Part shown: one piece after another, positions 38,689-48,208 of the stretch | Position numbering within the stretch: position 1 is the first letter of the stretch | Layout of the letters: each line of letters begins with the position of its first letter | Assembly (NCBI GenBank): GCA_027483465.1 | Contig: JAIXUQ010000084.1 | Location: 1-64,000, forward strand | Origin: Sphingomonadales bacterium | Lineage (GTDB): Bacteria > Pseudomonadota > Alphaproteobacteria > Sphingomonadales > Sphingomonadaceae | Direction of reading: 5' to 3' | DNA: 64,000 bases | Notes under the pieces: generated by a model | The model's input: the letters and a program-made list of their open reading frames with translations, nothing else | What the model was told of the DNA's origin: nothing | Databases searched by the model: none | Translations under genes and position numbers: made by a program

Positions 38689-39903
38689 TCAACGCCGGCG
38701 GGACAGGATTGCCGTCACCGCCAGATCGGCGGTGACATTGCCCAGGGTGCGGAACACGTCGGGCACCAGCTCCACCGCCAGCAGCACCGGCAGCACGGCG
38801 ATGGGCACGCCCATGGCGTTGGCGATCGGCACGCAGGCCGCCAGGAAGGTGATGGAGCCGGGCAGGCCGCCGGTGGAGACGGCCGCCACCAGCGCCGCCA
38901 GCAGCGCGCCCAGATAGGCCAGCGCCGAATGCTCCATGCCATAAAGATGGCCGCAATAGAGCACGACCGCGACATTGGCGCAGGGGCTGGTGATGCGGAA
39001 GATGCTCACCGCCAATGGCAACACCACCTGGGCGGTGGCGCGCGGCAGGCCGAGCCGCTCCGCCCCATCGAAGATGGCCGGCAGCGAGGCGATGCTGGAC
39101 TGGGTGGAGACCGCCACCGTCTGCGCCGGCAGCACGGCGCGGGCAAAGGCCAGCGGCCCGACCCGGCCGAGCAGCACGGCGAGCGGATAGACAAGGATGA
39201 TGAGGCCGACCTGCACCGCCACCAGCACGGCGATATAATGGCCGAGCAGGCCAAAGGCGCCCAGCCCGGCCTTGATCCCCACGCTCACCGCCAGCGCAAA
39301 CACGCCCACCGGCGCGATCAGGAAAATCCAGCCGACCAGCACCAGCATGGCATCCTTCACCGCATCGAACAGGCTGACCAGCTGGCGGCGGCGGTCATCA
39401 TCCAGCCGGCTGGCGGCCAGCGCAAACAGGCTGATGAAGGTGACAACCGGCAGCATGTCGCCCTTGGCAAGCGATTCGAAGATATTGGCCGGCACCAGGC
39501 TGAGCAGCCACTTGCCGATGTCCACCTTGATCTCCCCCACCGGCTGGGCGCCGGCGCTGGTGGCGACGATGGCGGCGGCCGCCGCCGGCGGCGCCGGCCA
39601 CCAATCGAGCAGCAGCGGCACGAACAGCATCGACCAGCCGGCCGAAAACACCAGCAGCAGGAAGAAGGCCAGCAGCGCCCGGCCGGCGGTGCGGCCGCCG
39701 CCGGCCTGGCCCACCGATTGCGCGATCCCGCTGAACAACAGGCCGGCGATCAGCGGAATGATCGTCATCTGCAGGCCCTGCAGCCACAGATTGCCGATGG
39801 CATCGCTCACCGGCAGCAGCGGCTTGCCCATGCCGGCCGGCAACAGCGCGCCGGCCGCCAGCCCGGCGATCAGCGCCAGAAAAATCCGCAGCGTCAGGCT
39901 CAT
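38689..39903 (-). CDS. Dicarboxylate/amino acid:cation symporter (DAACS)
   Basis: QSSIASLPAIFDGAERLGLP; VSTGGLPGSITFLAA. Confidence 0.88.
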   Translation of the reverse strand: MSLTLRIFLALIAGLAAGALLPAGMGKPLLPVSDAIGNLWLQGLQMTIIPLIAGLLFSGIAQSVGQAGGGRTAGRALLAFFLLLVFSAGWSMLFVPLLLDWWPAPPAAAAAIVATSAGAQPVGEIKVDIGKWLLSLVPANIFESLAKGDMLPVVTFISLFALAASRLDDDRRRQLVSLFDAVKDAMLVLVGWIFLIAPVGVFALAVSVGIKAGLGAFGLLGHYIAVLVAVQVGLIILVYPLAVLLGRVGPLAFARAVLPAQTVAVSTQSSIASLPAIFDGAERLGLPRATAQVVLPLAVSIFRITSPCANVAVVLYCGHLYGMEHSALAYLGALLAALVAAVSTGGLPGSITFLAACVPIANAMGVPIAVLPVLLAVELVPDVFRTLGNVTADLAVTAILSRRR

Positions 39904-40529
39904 TTCTCGGCCTCCGGCCCGGTCAGCGTGCCCATGGTGACATAGAGCTTGGCCAGATCATCCACCCCCATGCCGGGCACCGGCTTCACCCGGCTGGCCT
40001 CAACGAACAACATGCCGCCGCCCACCGGCACCGGCGCGGTGGGGATGAGGATGAGATAGCGCGGGCCCTGGCCGAAATCATGCAATCGGGGGCTGGTGAG
40101 CAGGGCCAGCGCCTCGACATGATCGCCGAAGCTGACCGAAACGACCGACATGCCGCTCATCTCGCCACCGGGGCTGGTGCCCATCATGCGCACGAATTGC
40201 GCCAGCGGGCGATAGAGCGCGCCCAGGCCGGGAATGCGGCTGATCAGGCCATCCAGCCCGCCTTCCAGTTGCGGGCGGAACCGTGTCTGCACCATCAGCC
40301 CCACCACCCACACCAGCAGCGCCGCCATGCCCAGCCCGGCCCAGAAGGCGGCCAGCGGCGAGGGCGTGAAGAACATGCCGGCGCGGCCCAGCAACTGGCC
40401 CAGCGGCGTTTCCGGCCCCAGCGCGGCGATCAGATAGCCCGACAGCCAGTTGAGGATGATGATGGTGACCAGCACGGGCGCCAGAAACAGCAGCCCGGTG
40501 GCAAAGGGGGTGAGGATGCGCCTGATCAA
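39900..40529 (-). CDS. DUF502 domain-containing membrane protein
   Basis: [29 protein letters not shown]...[19 protein letters not shown]. Confidence 0.88.
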   Translation of the reverse strand: MIRRILTPFATGLLFLAPVLVTIIILNWLSGYLIAALGPETPLGQLLGRAGMFFTPSPLAAFWAGLGMAALLVWVVGLMVQTRFRPQLEGGLDGLISRIPGLGALYRPLAQFVRMMGTSPGGEMSGMSVVSVSFGDHVEALALLTSPRLHDFGQGPRYLILIPTAPVPVGGGMLFVEASRVKPVPGMGVDDLAKLYVTMGTLTGPEAEK

Positions 40530-41590
40530 AGCCCGGCCAGGATCGCGTCACCCATGGCCGCCGTGGTCATGGTGCCACCCAGATCCGGCGTGCGCGCCCC
40601 CTTGTCGAGCGCGGCTTCAACCGCGGCCTCCACCCGGCTGGCCAGTTCGGCGGCGCCCAGGCTGTAGCGCAGCGCCATGGCGAGGCTGAGCACCGCGGCG
40701 CACGGATTGGCCACCCCGCGCCCGGCGATATCGGGGGCCGAACCATGGATCGGCTCATAGAGGCCGGGCGTGCCGGGATCGCCGATCGCCGCCGAGGGCA
40801 GCATGCCCAGTGATCCGGTGAGCATGCCGGCTTCATCGGAGAGGATGTCGCCGAACAGATTGTCGGTGAGGATCACATCGAACTGCTTGGGATTCTTCAC
40901 CAGCTGCATGGCCATATTGTCGGCCAGCATGTGGCTGAGCTTGATGTCGGGATATTCGGCGTCGCGCAGCGCCTGCACATCCTCCCGCCACATCAGACCG
41001 GCTTCCATCACATTGCCCTTTTCCGCCGAGCAGACTGCACCGGTGCGGCCGCGCGCCAGTTCGAAGGCAACGCGGGCGACCCGCTGGATCTCGCTGGTGG
41101 TGTAGACATGGGTGTTCACCCCGCGGCGCTGGCCATCGGGGAGGGTTTCGACGCCGCGCGGGCTGCCGAAATAGACCCCGCCGGTCAGCTCGCGCACGAA
41201 CAGCAGATCAAGCCCGTCTACAAAGACGCGTTTCAGGCTGGAGGCATCGGCCAGCGCCGAGAAACAGCGCGCCGGGCGCAGATTGGCATAGACATTCATG
41301 CCGGCGCGCAAGGCGAGCAGGCCGGCCTCGGGCCGCTTGTCATAGGGTTGGCCGGCCCATTGCGGCCCGCCCACCGCGCCCATCAGCACGGCATCGGCGC
41401 CCTTGGCCTGCGCCAGCACCTCAGGGGTGAGCGGCAGGCCGGTGGCATCGATGCTGGCGCCGCCGAACAGCGCCTCCTCCACCTTGAGCGCGAGGCCCTG
41501 GCTGATCAGCCGCCCGGCCACACGGCGGGCAACGGCGGAAACTTCAGGCCCGATGCCATCCCCGGGCAGCAGCAACAGTGTCTTGGTCAT
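40526..41590 (-). CDS. leuB: 3-isopropylmalate dehydrogenase
   Basis: [67 protein letters not shown]. Confidence 0.96.
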   Translation of the reverse strand: MTKTLLLLPGDGIGPEVSAVARRVAGRLISQGLALKVEEALFGGASIDATGLPLTPEVLAQAKGADAVLMGAVGGPQWAGQPYDKRPEAGLLALRAGMNVYANLRPARCFSALADASSLKRVFVDGLDLLFVRELTGGVYFGSPRGVETLPDGQRRGVNTHVYTTSEIQRVARVAFELARGRTGAVCSAEKGNVMEAGLMWREDVQALRDAEYPDIKLSHMLADNMAMQLVKNPKQFDVILTDNLFGDILSDEAGMLTGSLGMLPSAAIGDPGTPGLYEPIHGSAPDIAGRGVANPCAAVLSLAMALRYSLGAAELASRVEAAVEAALDKGARTPDLGGTMTTAAMGDAILAGL

Positions 41591-41644
41591 GCTGGCAGGC
41601 CTTAGCCAGATTGCGCGGCCGTGCCAACATGGCCAAATGCGCCA

Positions 41645-41935
41645 TCAATCGGCCATGGTGGCCGGGCGCAGTTCGCGGGCGCGGGCCAGGGCGCTGGCGC
41701 GGCAGCGATCGACCAGCCGCGATTCGCTCAGATCACGCAGGCTGGTGAAGCTGCACACCTGCGTGGCGGCGCGGCGCAGGCGATCATCCAGCCGGCGCTG
41801 ATCGCCGGGCAGGGCCAGATCAAGATCGGCCACCACGACCTGGACGCTGGGCCCGGCGGCAACGGTGATCGTGTCAGTGGATGCAGCGGCGGCCGGCGCG
41901 GCGATCACCAGCGCGGCAAACAGGATATGGCGCAT
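41645..41935 (-). CDS. UrcA family protein (second paralogue)
   Basis: VVVADLDLALPGDQRRLDDRLRRAATQVC, same signature as 14216-14572. Confidence 0.75.
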   Translation of the reverse strand: MRHILFAALVIAAPAAAASTDTITVAAGPSVQVVVADLDLALPGDQRRLDDRLRRAATQVCSFTSLRDLSESRLVDRCRASALARARELRPATMAD

Positions 41936-42039
41936 TGCTCTCTCCCCGGCCGGCGGCGGCGCGATGCGCGGCCACGTGCGGCCCGGCCATCGCCAGATGC
42001 GACAGCCTGACGCAGCATGCGCCTGTTTGGTGCGGCTGT

Positions 42040-42057
42040 CTACGTCAAATGACGTAG
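42040..42057. promoter_or_regulatory. 8-2-8 inverted repeat upstream of second urcA
   Basis: CTACGTCA-AA-TGACGTAG, perfect. Confidence 0.65.
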
Positions 42058-42078
42058 GCCGGATTGAGCGGCCACGGT

Positions 42079-42669
42079 TCAGCCGGCCGCGCCGGCGATC
42101 CACGGCCGCTCGGCGGCCAGCCGGGCCTCGTGGGTGGCAATGGCTTCGCCCATCCCCATGGTCAGGCCGATCTCGTCCAGGCCGTTCACCAGGCAATGCT
42201 TGCGGAACGGGTCCATGGCGAATTCGAACCGGTCCTGAAACGGCGTCGTCACCACCTGGTTTTCCAGGTCCACCGTGATCGGCTGGCCTTCGCGCGCCAC
42301 CGCCAGCAGCCGGTCAACCGCCTCTTGTGGCAGGGTCACCAGCAGCAGGCCGTTCTTGAAGGCATTGCCGGCAAAGATATCGGCAAAGCCCGGCGAGATC
42401 ACCACGCGGATGCCCAGATCGGCCAGCGCCCAGGGCGCATGCTCGCGGCTGGAGCCACAGCCGAAATTGTGCCCGGCGATCAGGATCGGCGCGCCGGCGT
42501 GGGCATCAAACACATTGTCCGGCGTTTCGCGCAGCGCGGCAAAGGCGCCCTTGCCCAGCCCGGCGCGGGTGATGGTTTTCAGATAGCGGGCCGGGATGAT
42601 CACATCGGTATCGATGTTGGCGGCGCCAAACGGGATGGCCTGGCCAGAAAGGGTGGTGAAGGCTTGCAT
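42079..42669 (-). CDS. leuD: 3-isopropylmalate dehydratase small subunit
   Basis: [33 protein letters not shown]. Confidence 0.95.
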   Translation of the reverse strand: MQAFTTLSGQAIPFGAANIDTDVIIPARYLKTITRAGLGKGAFAALRETPDNVFDAHAGAPILIAGHNFGCGSSREHAPWALADLGIRVVISPGFADIFAGNAFKNGLLLVTLPQEAVDRLLAVAREGQPITVDLENQVVTTPFQDRFEFAMDPFRKHCLVNGLDEIGLTMGMGEAIATHEARLAAERPWIAGAAG

Positions 42670-42746
42670 GGCCCAGCGCGATGCCACAGCCCGTTCCCGC
42701 CGGCAATCATGCTTTCGCGCTGCCGCCGGGGGGCCTACAAGGGCGC

Positions 42747-45503
42747 ATGGCCCAGCATCTCTATCTCGTCGATGGCAGCAGCTTCATCTTCCGCGCCTAT
42801 CACCGGCTGCCGCCGCTCACCGATCCCGAAGGCACGCCGGTGGGCGCGGTCTATGGCTTCACCGCCATGCTGTGGAAACTGATCGCCGAGCTCAACCGGG
42901 CCGAGGCGCCCACCCATCTGGCCGTGGTGCTCGATGCCGGCAGCCACACCTTCCGCAACGACATGTATGATCAATACAAGGCCAACCGGCCGCCGCCGCC
43001 CGAAGATCTGGTGCCGCAATTCCCGCTGATCCGCGATGCGGTGCGGGCCTTTTCGGTGCCCTGTTTCGAACAGGCCGGCGTTGAGGCCGACGATATCATC
43101 GCCAGCTACACCCAGGCCGCCCGCGCCGCCGGCATGCATGTCACCATCGTCAGTTCCGACAAGGATCTGATGCAGTTGGTCGCCCCCGGCGTGAACCTGC
43201 TCGACACGATGAAGAACCAGATCATCAACCGCGAGGAGGTGATCGAGAAGTTCGGCGTGCCGCCCGAAATGGTGGGCGAGGTGCTGGCGCTGATGGGCGA
43301 CACCGCCGACAATGTGCCCGGCGTGAAGGGCGTGGGGCCCAAGACGGCGGCCGAACTGATCATCGCCCATGGCAGCGTGGAAGGCGTGATCGCCAATATC
43401 GAAGCGATCAAGAAGCCCAAGCTGAAGGAAACGCTGGCCGCGTCGGTGGAGATGGCCCGCCTCTCCCGCGAACTGGTGCGCCTGAAGGACGATCTGCCGC
43501 TGCCCGCCCCGCTCGATGCCCTCACCCTGAAGGAGCCGCCGCACGAACCGCTGGCCGCCTTCCTGAAAAAGCACGGGTTCCGCGCCATGCTGGCCAAGCT
43601 GGGCAGCAGCGGCGCCAGCGGCCCGGCGCCCGACACGCACCGCCCCTCCACCGCCGCGGCGCCGGCCGATGATGCCCCCTTCACCCACGCCGATTATGAA
43701 TGCGTGACCGATATGGCCCGGCTCGATTGGTGGCTGGCCCAGTGCGCCGCCGCCGGCGCCTTTGCCATCGACACCGAAACCACCAGCACCGATCAGATGC
43801 GCGCTGATCTCGTTGGCATCAGCCTGGCCTATGCCCCCGGCAAGGCCTGCTATATCCCGCTTGCCCACGGCAGCGGCGACGGCATGTTCGCCGAGCGGCC
43901 GCCGCAGCTGGCCATGGCCGACGTGATCGCAAAGGTGAACCCGCTGCTCGCCGATCCGTCGCTGCTGAAAATCGGCCACAATCTCAAATATGATCTGATC
44001 GTGCTGCGGCGCCACGGCGTGCCTTGCCTCGCCCCTCATGACGACACCATGCTGCTCAGCTATGCGCTTGATGCCGGGCGCTGGAACCATGGCATGGATG
44101 ATCTGTCGTCCCGCCACCTGGGCCACACGCCGATTGCCTACAAGGATGTGGCCAAGGGGCTGAAGCGCTTTGCCGAAGTCGATCTGCGCCGCGCCACCGA
44201 TTATGCCGCCGAGGATGCCGATGTCACGCTGCGGCTGTGGCAGGGCTTCCGCCGCCGGCTGTGGCAGGAACAGGTGACGGCGATCCACGAGCAGGTGGAC
44301 CGGCCGCTGCTGCCGGTGATCGCGCAAATGGAAATGGCCGGCATCCGCGTGGACCGCAGCGAACTGGCGCGGCTGTCCGCCCTCTATGAAGCCGAAATCA
44401 CCCGGCTGGAGGGCGAAATCCATGATCTGGCTGGCGGGCCGTTCACCATCGGCAGCCCCAAGCAGCTGGGCGAAATATTGTTCGACAAGCTGGGATATAA
44501 AGGCGGCAAGAAGGGCAAGACCGGGGCGTGGACCACCGATGCCAGCGAACTGGAACGGCTGGCCGAGGAAGGCGCGCCGATCGCCCAGCGCGTGCTCGAC
44601 TGGCGCCAGCACAGCAAGCTGAAATCCACCTACACCGATGCGCTGCAGGCCCAGATCAACCCCGAGACCGACCGGGTCCACACCAATTTCCACCTCGCCG
44701 CCACCTCAACCGGGCGGCTCTCGTCCAACGATCCCAATCTGCAGAATATCCCGATCCGCACCGAACTGGGCCGCCGCATCCGCCACGCCTTTGTCGCCGC
44801 GCCCGGCAATGTGATCATGGCGGCCGATTACAACCAGATCGAACTGCGGCTGGTCGCCCACATCGCCGATGTGCCCGAACTGAAGGCGGTCTATGCCGCT
44901 GGCGAGGATGTCCACGCGCTCACCGCCCGCGAGGTGTTCGGGCATGTGGACCGGGACACGCGCGCGCGCGCCAAGACGATCAATTTCTCCATCATCTATG
45001 GCATTTCCGCCTTTGGCCTGGCCGCGCGGCTGGGCATCGATCGCGGCGAGGCCGCCCGCTATATCGAGCTGTATTTCAGCCGCTTCCCCGGCATCCGCAA
45101 TTACATGGCCGAAACCATCGCCTTCGCGAAGGAGGCCGGTTTCGTGACGACCTTGTTTGGCCGCAAGTGCCACGCGCCACTGATCACGTCGAAAAATCAG
45201 GGCGAGCGCCAGTTCGCCGAACGCGCCGTGGTCAACGCCCGCGTGCAAGGGACGGCGGCCGACATCATCAAGCGCGCCATGGTGCAGATGCCCGCCGCCC
45301 TGGCCGAAGCCGGCCTGTCCGGCACCAAGATGCTGCTGCAAGTCCACGACGAACTCGTGTTCGAAGTGCCGGAAGCCGAGGTGGAAGCGGCCAAGCCGGT
45401 GATCCGCGCCGTGATGGAAAACGCCCACCGCCCGCTGGTGGACCTGTCCGTGCCGCTGGGGGTGGAAATTGGCCAGGGCGTGTCATGGGGGGATGCGCAC
45501 TGA
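42747..45503 (+). CDS. polA: DNA polymerase I
   Basis: 5' nuclease ([13 protein letters not shown]), DxE proofreading (AIDTETTS) and family A polymerase motifs ([26 protein letters not shown]). Confidence 0.97.
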   Translation: MAQHLYLVDGSSFIFRAYHRLPPLTDPEGTPVGAVYGFTAMLWKLIAELNRAEAPTHLAVVLDAGSHTFRNDMYDQYKANRPPPPEDLVPQFPLIRDAVRAFSVPCFEQAGVEADDIIASYTQAARAAGMHVTIVSSDKDLMQLVAPGVNLLDTMKNQIINREEVIEKFGVPPEMVGEVLALMGDTADNVPGVKGVGPKTAAELIIAHGSVEGVIANIEAIKKPKLKETLAASVEMARLSRELVRLKDDLPLPAPLDALTLKEPPHEPLAAFLKKHGFRAMLAKLGSSGASGPAPDTHRPSTAAAPADDAPFTHADYECVTDMARLDWWLAQCAAAGAFAIDTETTSTDQMRADLVGISLAYAPGKACYIPLAHGSGDGMFAERPPQLAMADVIAKVNPLLADPSLLKIGHNLKYDLIVLRRHGVPCLAPHDDTMLLSYALDAGRWNHGMDDLSSRHLGHTPIAYKDVAKGLKRFAEVDLRRATDYAAEDADVTLRLWQGFRRRLWQEQVTAIHEQVDRPLLPVIAQMEMAGIRVDRSELARLSALYEAEITRLEGEIHDLAGGPFTIGSPKQLGEILFDKLGYKGGKKGKTGAWTTDASELERLAEEGAPIAQRVLDWRQHSKLKSTYTDALQAQINPETDRVHTNFHLAATSTGRLSSNDPNLQNIPIRTELGRRIRHAFVAAPGNVIMAADYNQIELRLVAHIADVPELKAVYAAGEDVHALTAREVFGHVDRDTRARAKTINFSIIYGISAFGLAARLGIDRGEAARYIELYFSRFPGIRNYMAETIAFAKEAGFVTTLFGRKCHAPLITSKNQGERQFAERAVVNARVQGTAADIIKRAMVQMPAALAEAGLSGTKMLLQVHDELVFEVPEAEVEAAKPVIRAVMENAHRPLVDLSVPLGVEIGQGVSWGDAH

Positions 45504-45553
45504 GTTTCGGGTCGCGATGATGCCTTGATTGGCAAACCACCCGCGCTGCCCTA

Positions 45554-45568
45554 TACCAATATTTGGTA
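45554..45568. promoter_or_regulatory. Palindrome upstream of parDE
   Basis: TACCAA-TAT-TTGGTA. Confidence 0.65.
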
Positions 45569-45589
45569 CAGCACAGGCGGGGCCACTCC

Positions 45590-45841
45590 ATGTCCGCGAA
45601 AAACACCTCCGTGAGTCTGGGCGATCATATGCTGCGTTTTGCCCAGCAGCAGGTGGCGTCCGGCCGCTACAGCTCGACCAGTGAAGTCGTCCGCGCCGGG
45701 CTGCGGTTGCTGGAGGAACATGAGGCCCGGGTGCAGGCCCTACGGGACGCCCTGATCGCCGGCGAGAACAGCGGCGAATCAACCCCGTTCGATTTCGACG
45801 CGTTCATCGCGGCCAAGCGGACACGGCAGCCCGCGGCGTGA
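45590..45841 (+). CDS. parD: ParD-type antitoxin
   Basis: KNTSVSLGDHMLRFAQQQVASGRYSSTSEVVRAGLRLLEE. Confidence 0.93.
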   Translation: MSAKNTSVSLGDHMLRFAQQQVASGRYSSTSEVVRAGLRLLEEHEARVQALRDALIAGENSGESTPFDFDAFIAAKRTRQPAA

Positions 45842-46140
45842 CCCGGTACATCCTGTCCCCGCTGGCGCGGGCCGATCTGGATCAGATCTGGGAATATACG
45901 GCGCAGCACTGGGATGATGACCAGGCGGAAACCTATCTGCGCATGATCCAGGCAGGGATCGAGGCTGTGACGATCAATCCCAAACTCGGAAGGCCGTTCG
46001 ACGCGGTTCGCGCCGGGTATCGGCGACATCGTGCCGGCGCGCATCTCATCCTGTATCGCGAGACGCCAGACGCCATCGATATCGTGCGCATCCTGCACGA
46101 ACGGATGGATATTGGCGCGCACCTGCCCGATCTGAACTGA
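45838..46140 (+). CDS. parE: ParE-type toxin
   Basis: LSPLARADLDQIWEYTAQHW...GRPFDAVRAGYRRHRAGAHLILYRE; overlaps parD by 4 bp. Confidence 0.93.
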   Translation: MTRYILSPLARADLDQIWEYTAQHWDDDQAETYLRMIQAGIEAVTINPKLGRPFDAVRAGYRRHRAGAHLILYRETPDAIDIVRILHERMDIGAHLPDLN

Positions 46141-46195
46141 AGCGGCCCACCTTGCGGACCCGCCGGTCAGGGCCGTCTGCGCCAATCGCCGTCGT

Positions 46196-47053
46196 TCACG
46201 AACCCGCCGCAAAACCCTTTGCCCGCAGCCAGTCCAGCATCGCCGCGTTCACCGGCCCCGGCGCTTCCTGCTGCACCCAGTGGGAGACTTGCGGGAAGCG
46301 CCGCAGCGTGAAATCCTGCACATGGGGGCCATAGCCCTCGGTCAGTTTCACATCGAGCGCCGTGTCCTCCTCCCCCCACAGCATCAGGGTCGGGACTTCA
46401 ATGGGCGCACTCGTCTCATCGAGGATGCCCAGATTGGCGCGGTAATAATTGATCATCGCGGTGAGCGCGCCGGGCGCCAGGGCGTTGTGGCGATAATGGT
46501 CCAGCACGTCGGGCGGGAAGGCGCTCTTGTCCACCGCCATGTTCCGGAAGGCATTGGCGATGCCCTCGGCCCGGCGCTGGCGCAGCAGAAATTCCGGCAG
46601 CCAGGGGATCTGGAAGAAGGCGACATACCAGCTTTTCAGCCGCTGCGGCCAGTAATGGCGGATCAGGTCGCGGAACACCGTGGGGTGCGGCACGTTCATG
46701 ATGATCAGGCCATCCAGCGGCACGGCGCGGCGCATCGCCACCACCCAGGCGATCACCGCGCCCCAATCATGCGCCACCAGCAGCCGGCGGCGGCCGCCAA
46801 GCGCATCAAACATGCCCACCACATCATCAACGAGATGATCGATGTGATAGGCCGCCTTCCCAACCGGCCGGCTCGATCCGCCATAGCCGCGCAAATCCGG
46901 CGCCACCGCCCGCCAGCCGGCATCGGCCAGCACCGGCAACTGGTGCCGCCAGGAAAAGCGCGATTCGGGAAAGCCGTGCAGGCAGAGCGCCACGTCATCG
47001 CCCTCGCCCGCCACATCGCAGGCGAAGTCCAGCCCGTTGGCGCGCAGCAGCAT
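46196..47053 (-). CDS. Alpha/beta hydrolase (epoxide hydrolase/dehalogenase-like)
   Basis: LCLHGFPESRFSWRHQLPVLADAGWRAVAPDLRGYGGSSRP; VAHDWGAVIAW. Confidence 0.9.
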   Translation of the reverse strand: MLLRANGLDFACDVAGEGDDVALCLHGFPESRFSWRHQLPVLADAGWRAVAPDLRGYGGSSRPVGKAAYHIDHLVDDVVGMFDALGGRRRLLVAHDWGAVIAWVVAMRRAVPLDGLIIMNVPHPTVFRDLIRHYWPQRLKSWYVAFFQIPWLPEFLLRQRRAEGIANAFRNMAVDKSAFPPDVLDHYRHNALAPGALTAMINYYRANLGILDETSAPIEVPTLMLWGEEDTALDVKLTEGYGPHVQDFTLRRFPQVSHWVQQEAPGPVNAAMLDWLRAKGFAAGS

Positions 47054-47979
47054 CAGGCGTTGAAATTCAGCTGCAAGCCCGGCCGCGGCCAGCGGCATCT
47101 GGCGAGCTTGCCGGTGGTGGACAGGCAAACCCAGGCATCCATCATGTCCGCCCCGCCAAAGCAGATGTTGGTGGTGAGGAGATCGGGGAAGGCGAAAAAT
47201 TCCTGGGCGCCGGTGGCCGGATCGATGCTCGTCACCCCGGCATTCTCGATCAGCGTGGCCTGCGCGATATTGCCGTTGGCCTCGATCGCCATCGAATCGA
47301 GATAGGTCTTGTTGGCCCAGGTGGTGACGAAGCGGCCGGGCACCGCCGGCAGCGGTTCCGGCGCCAGCACGCCGGGAGCCAGTATGTCAAAGGCCAGCAC
47401 CACGCGGCGGCTGGTGGAGGCGGCATACACCGTCTTGCCATCCGGGCTGAGGCCCACCCCGTTCAGATCGGGGCCATGGATCAGCCGGGTGATCTTCGAC
47501 CCATCGGGCAGGGCATAGAACAGCCCACCGGCATCGCTGTGATGATCGAAATGCTTGCCCAGATCGGTGAAATAGAAACCGCCATGGGCATCGAACACAA
47601 TGTCGTTGGGGCCCGACAGGCGGTGGCCGTCGCAACGGTCATACAGGCGGGTCACCGCGCCGGTGGCGATGTCGATCCGCTCGATGCGGCCGGTGCTATA
47701 ATCCTTCGCGGCATTGCCGGGCAGCAGGATGCCGTCCTGCTCATACCAGTCAAACCCGCCGTTGTTGCAGACATAGAGCGCACCATCCGGGCCGACGGCC
47801 ATGCCGTTGGGGCCGCCGCCGGGTTCCGCCACCGTCTCCTTGCGGCCATCGGGATGGATGCGGGTGATGCGGCCGGGGCGGATTTCCACCACCAGCACAC
47901 TGCCATCGGCCACCGCCACCGGGCCTTCGGGAAAGCCCAACCCCTCGGCCACGATCTCGTGTGGATGAAATCCGCTCAT
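47053..47979 (-). CDS. SMP-30/gluconolactonase/LRE family protein
   Basis: EGLGFPEGPVAVADGSVLVVEI; GPNGMAVGPDGALYVCNN; GPNDIVFDAHGGFYFTDLG. Confidence 0.9.
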   Translation of the reverse strand: MSGFHPHEIVAEGLGFPEGPVAVADGSVLVVEIRPGRITRIHPDGRKETVAEPGGGPNGMAVGPDGALYVCNNGGFDWYEQDGILLPGNAAKDYSTGRIERIDIATGAVTRLYDRCDGHRLSGPNDIVFDAHGGFYFTDLGKHFDHHSDAGGLFYALPDGSKITRLIHGPDLNGVGLSPDGKTVYAASTSRRVVLAFDILAPGVLAPEPLPAVPGRFVTTWANKTYLDSMAIEANGNIAQATLIENAGVTSIDPATGAQEFFAFPDLLTTNICFGGADMMDAWVCLSTTGKLARCRWPRPGLQLNFNA

Positions 47980-48118
47980 GCGTCCTGCCTCCCCTTTTGG
48001 TGCCATGGTGGCGGGTTGCGGGGCGGCTGGCAAATGGCGGGTTTTGGGAGGGGGGGCAGCCGCGGGATCAGGAAGGGAGAAGGAAGGGGCGCGGCAAAGC
48101 CGCGCCGTCAGACGACAC

Positions 48119-48149
48119 AAAAAAGGCGGCCTGTGGGGGCCGCCTTTTT
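48119..48149 (-). terminator. Bidirectional-type terminator downstream of aceA
   Basis: AAAAAA-GGCGGCC-TGTGGG-GGCCGCC-TTTTT. Confidence 0.85.
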
Positions 48150-48176
48150 CGGTCGCTGGCCGGGCTTGGTGCGAGT

Positions 48177-48202
48177 CCGGAAACAGCTTGCGCTGTTTCC
48201 GG
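48177..48202. other. 11-bp perfect hairpin just after aceA stop
   Basis: CCGGAAACAGC-TTGC-GCTGTTTCCGG. Confidence 0.75.
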
Positions 48203-48208
48203 CCGCCC

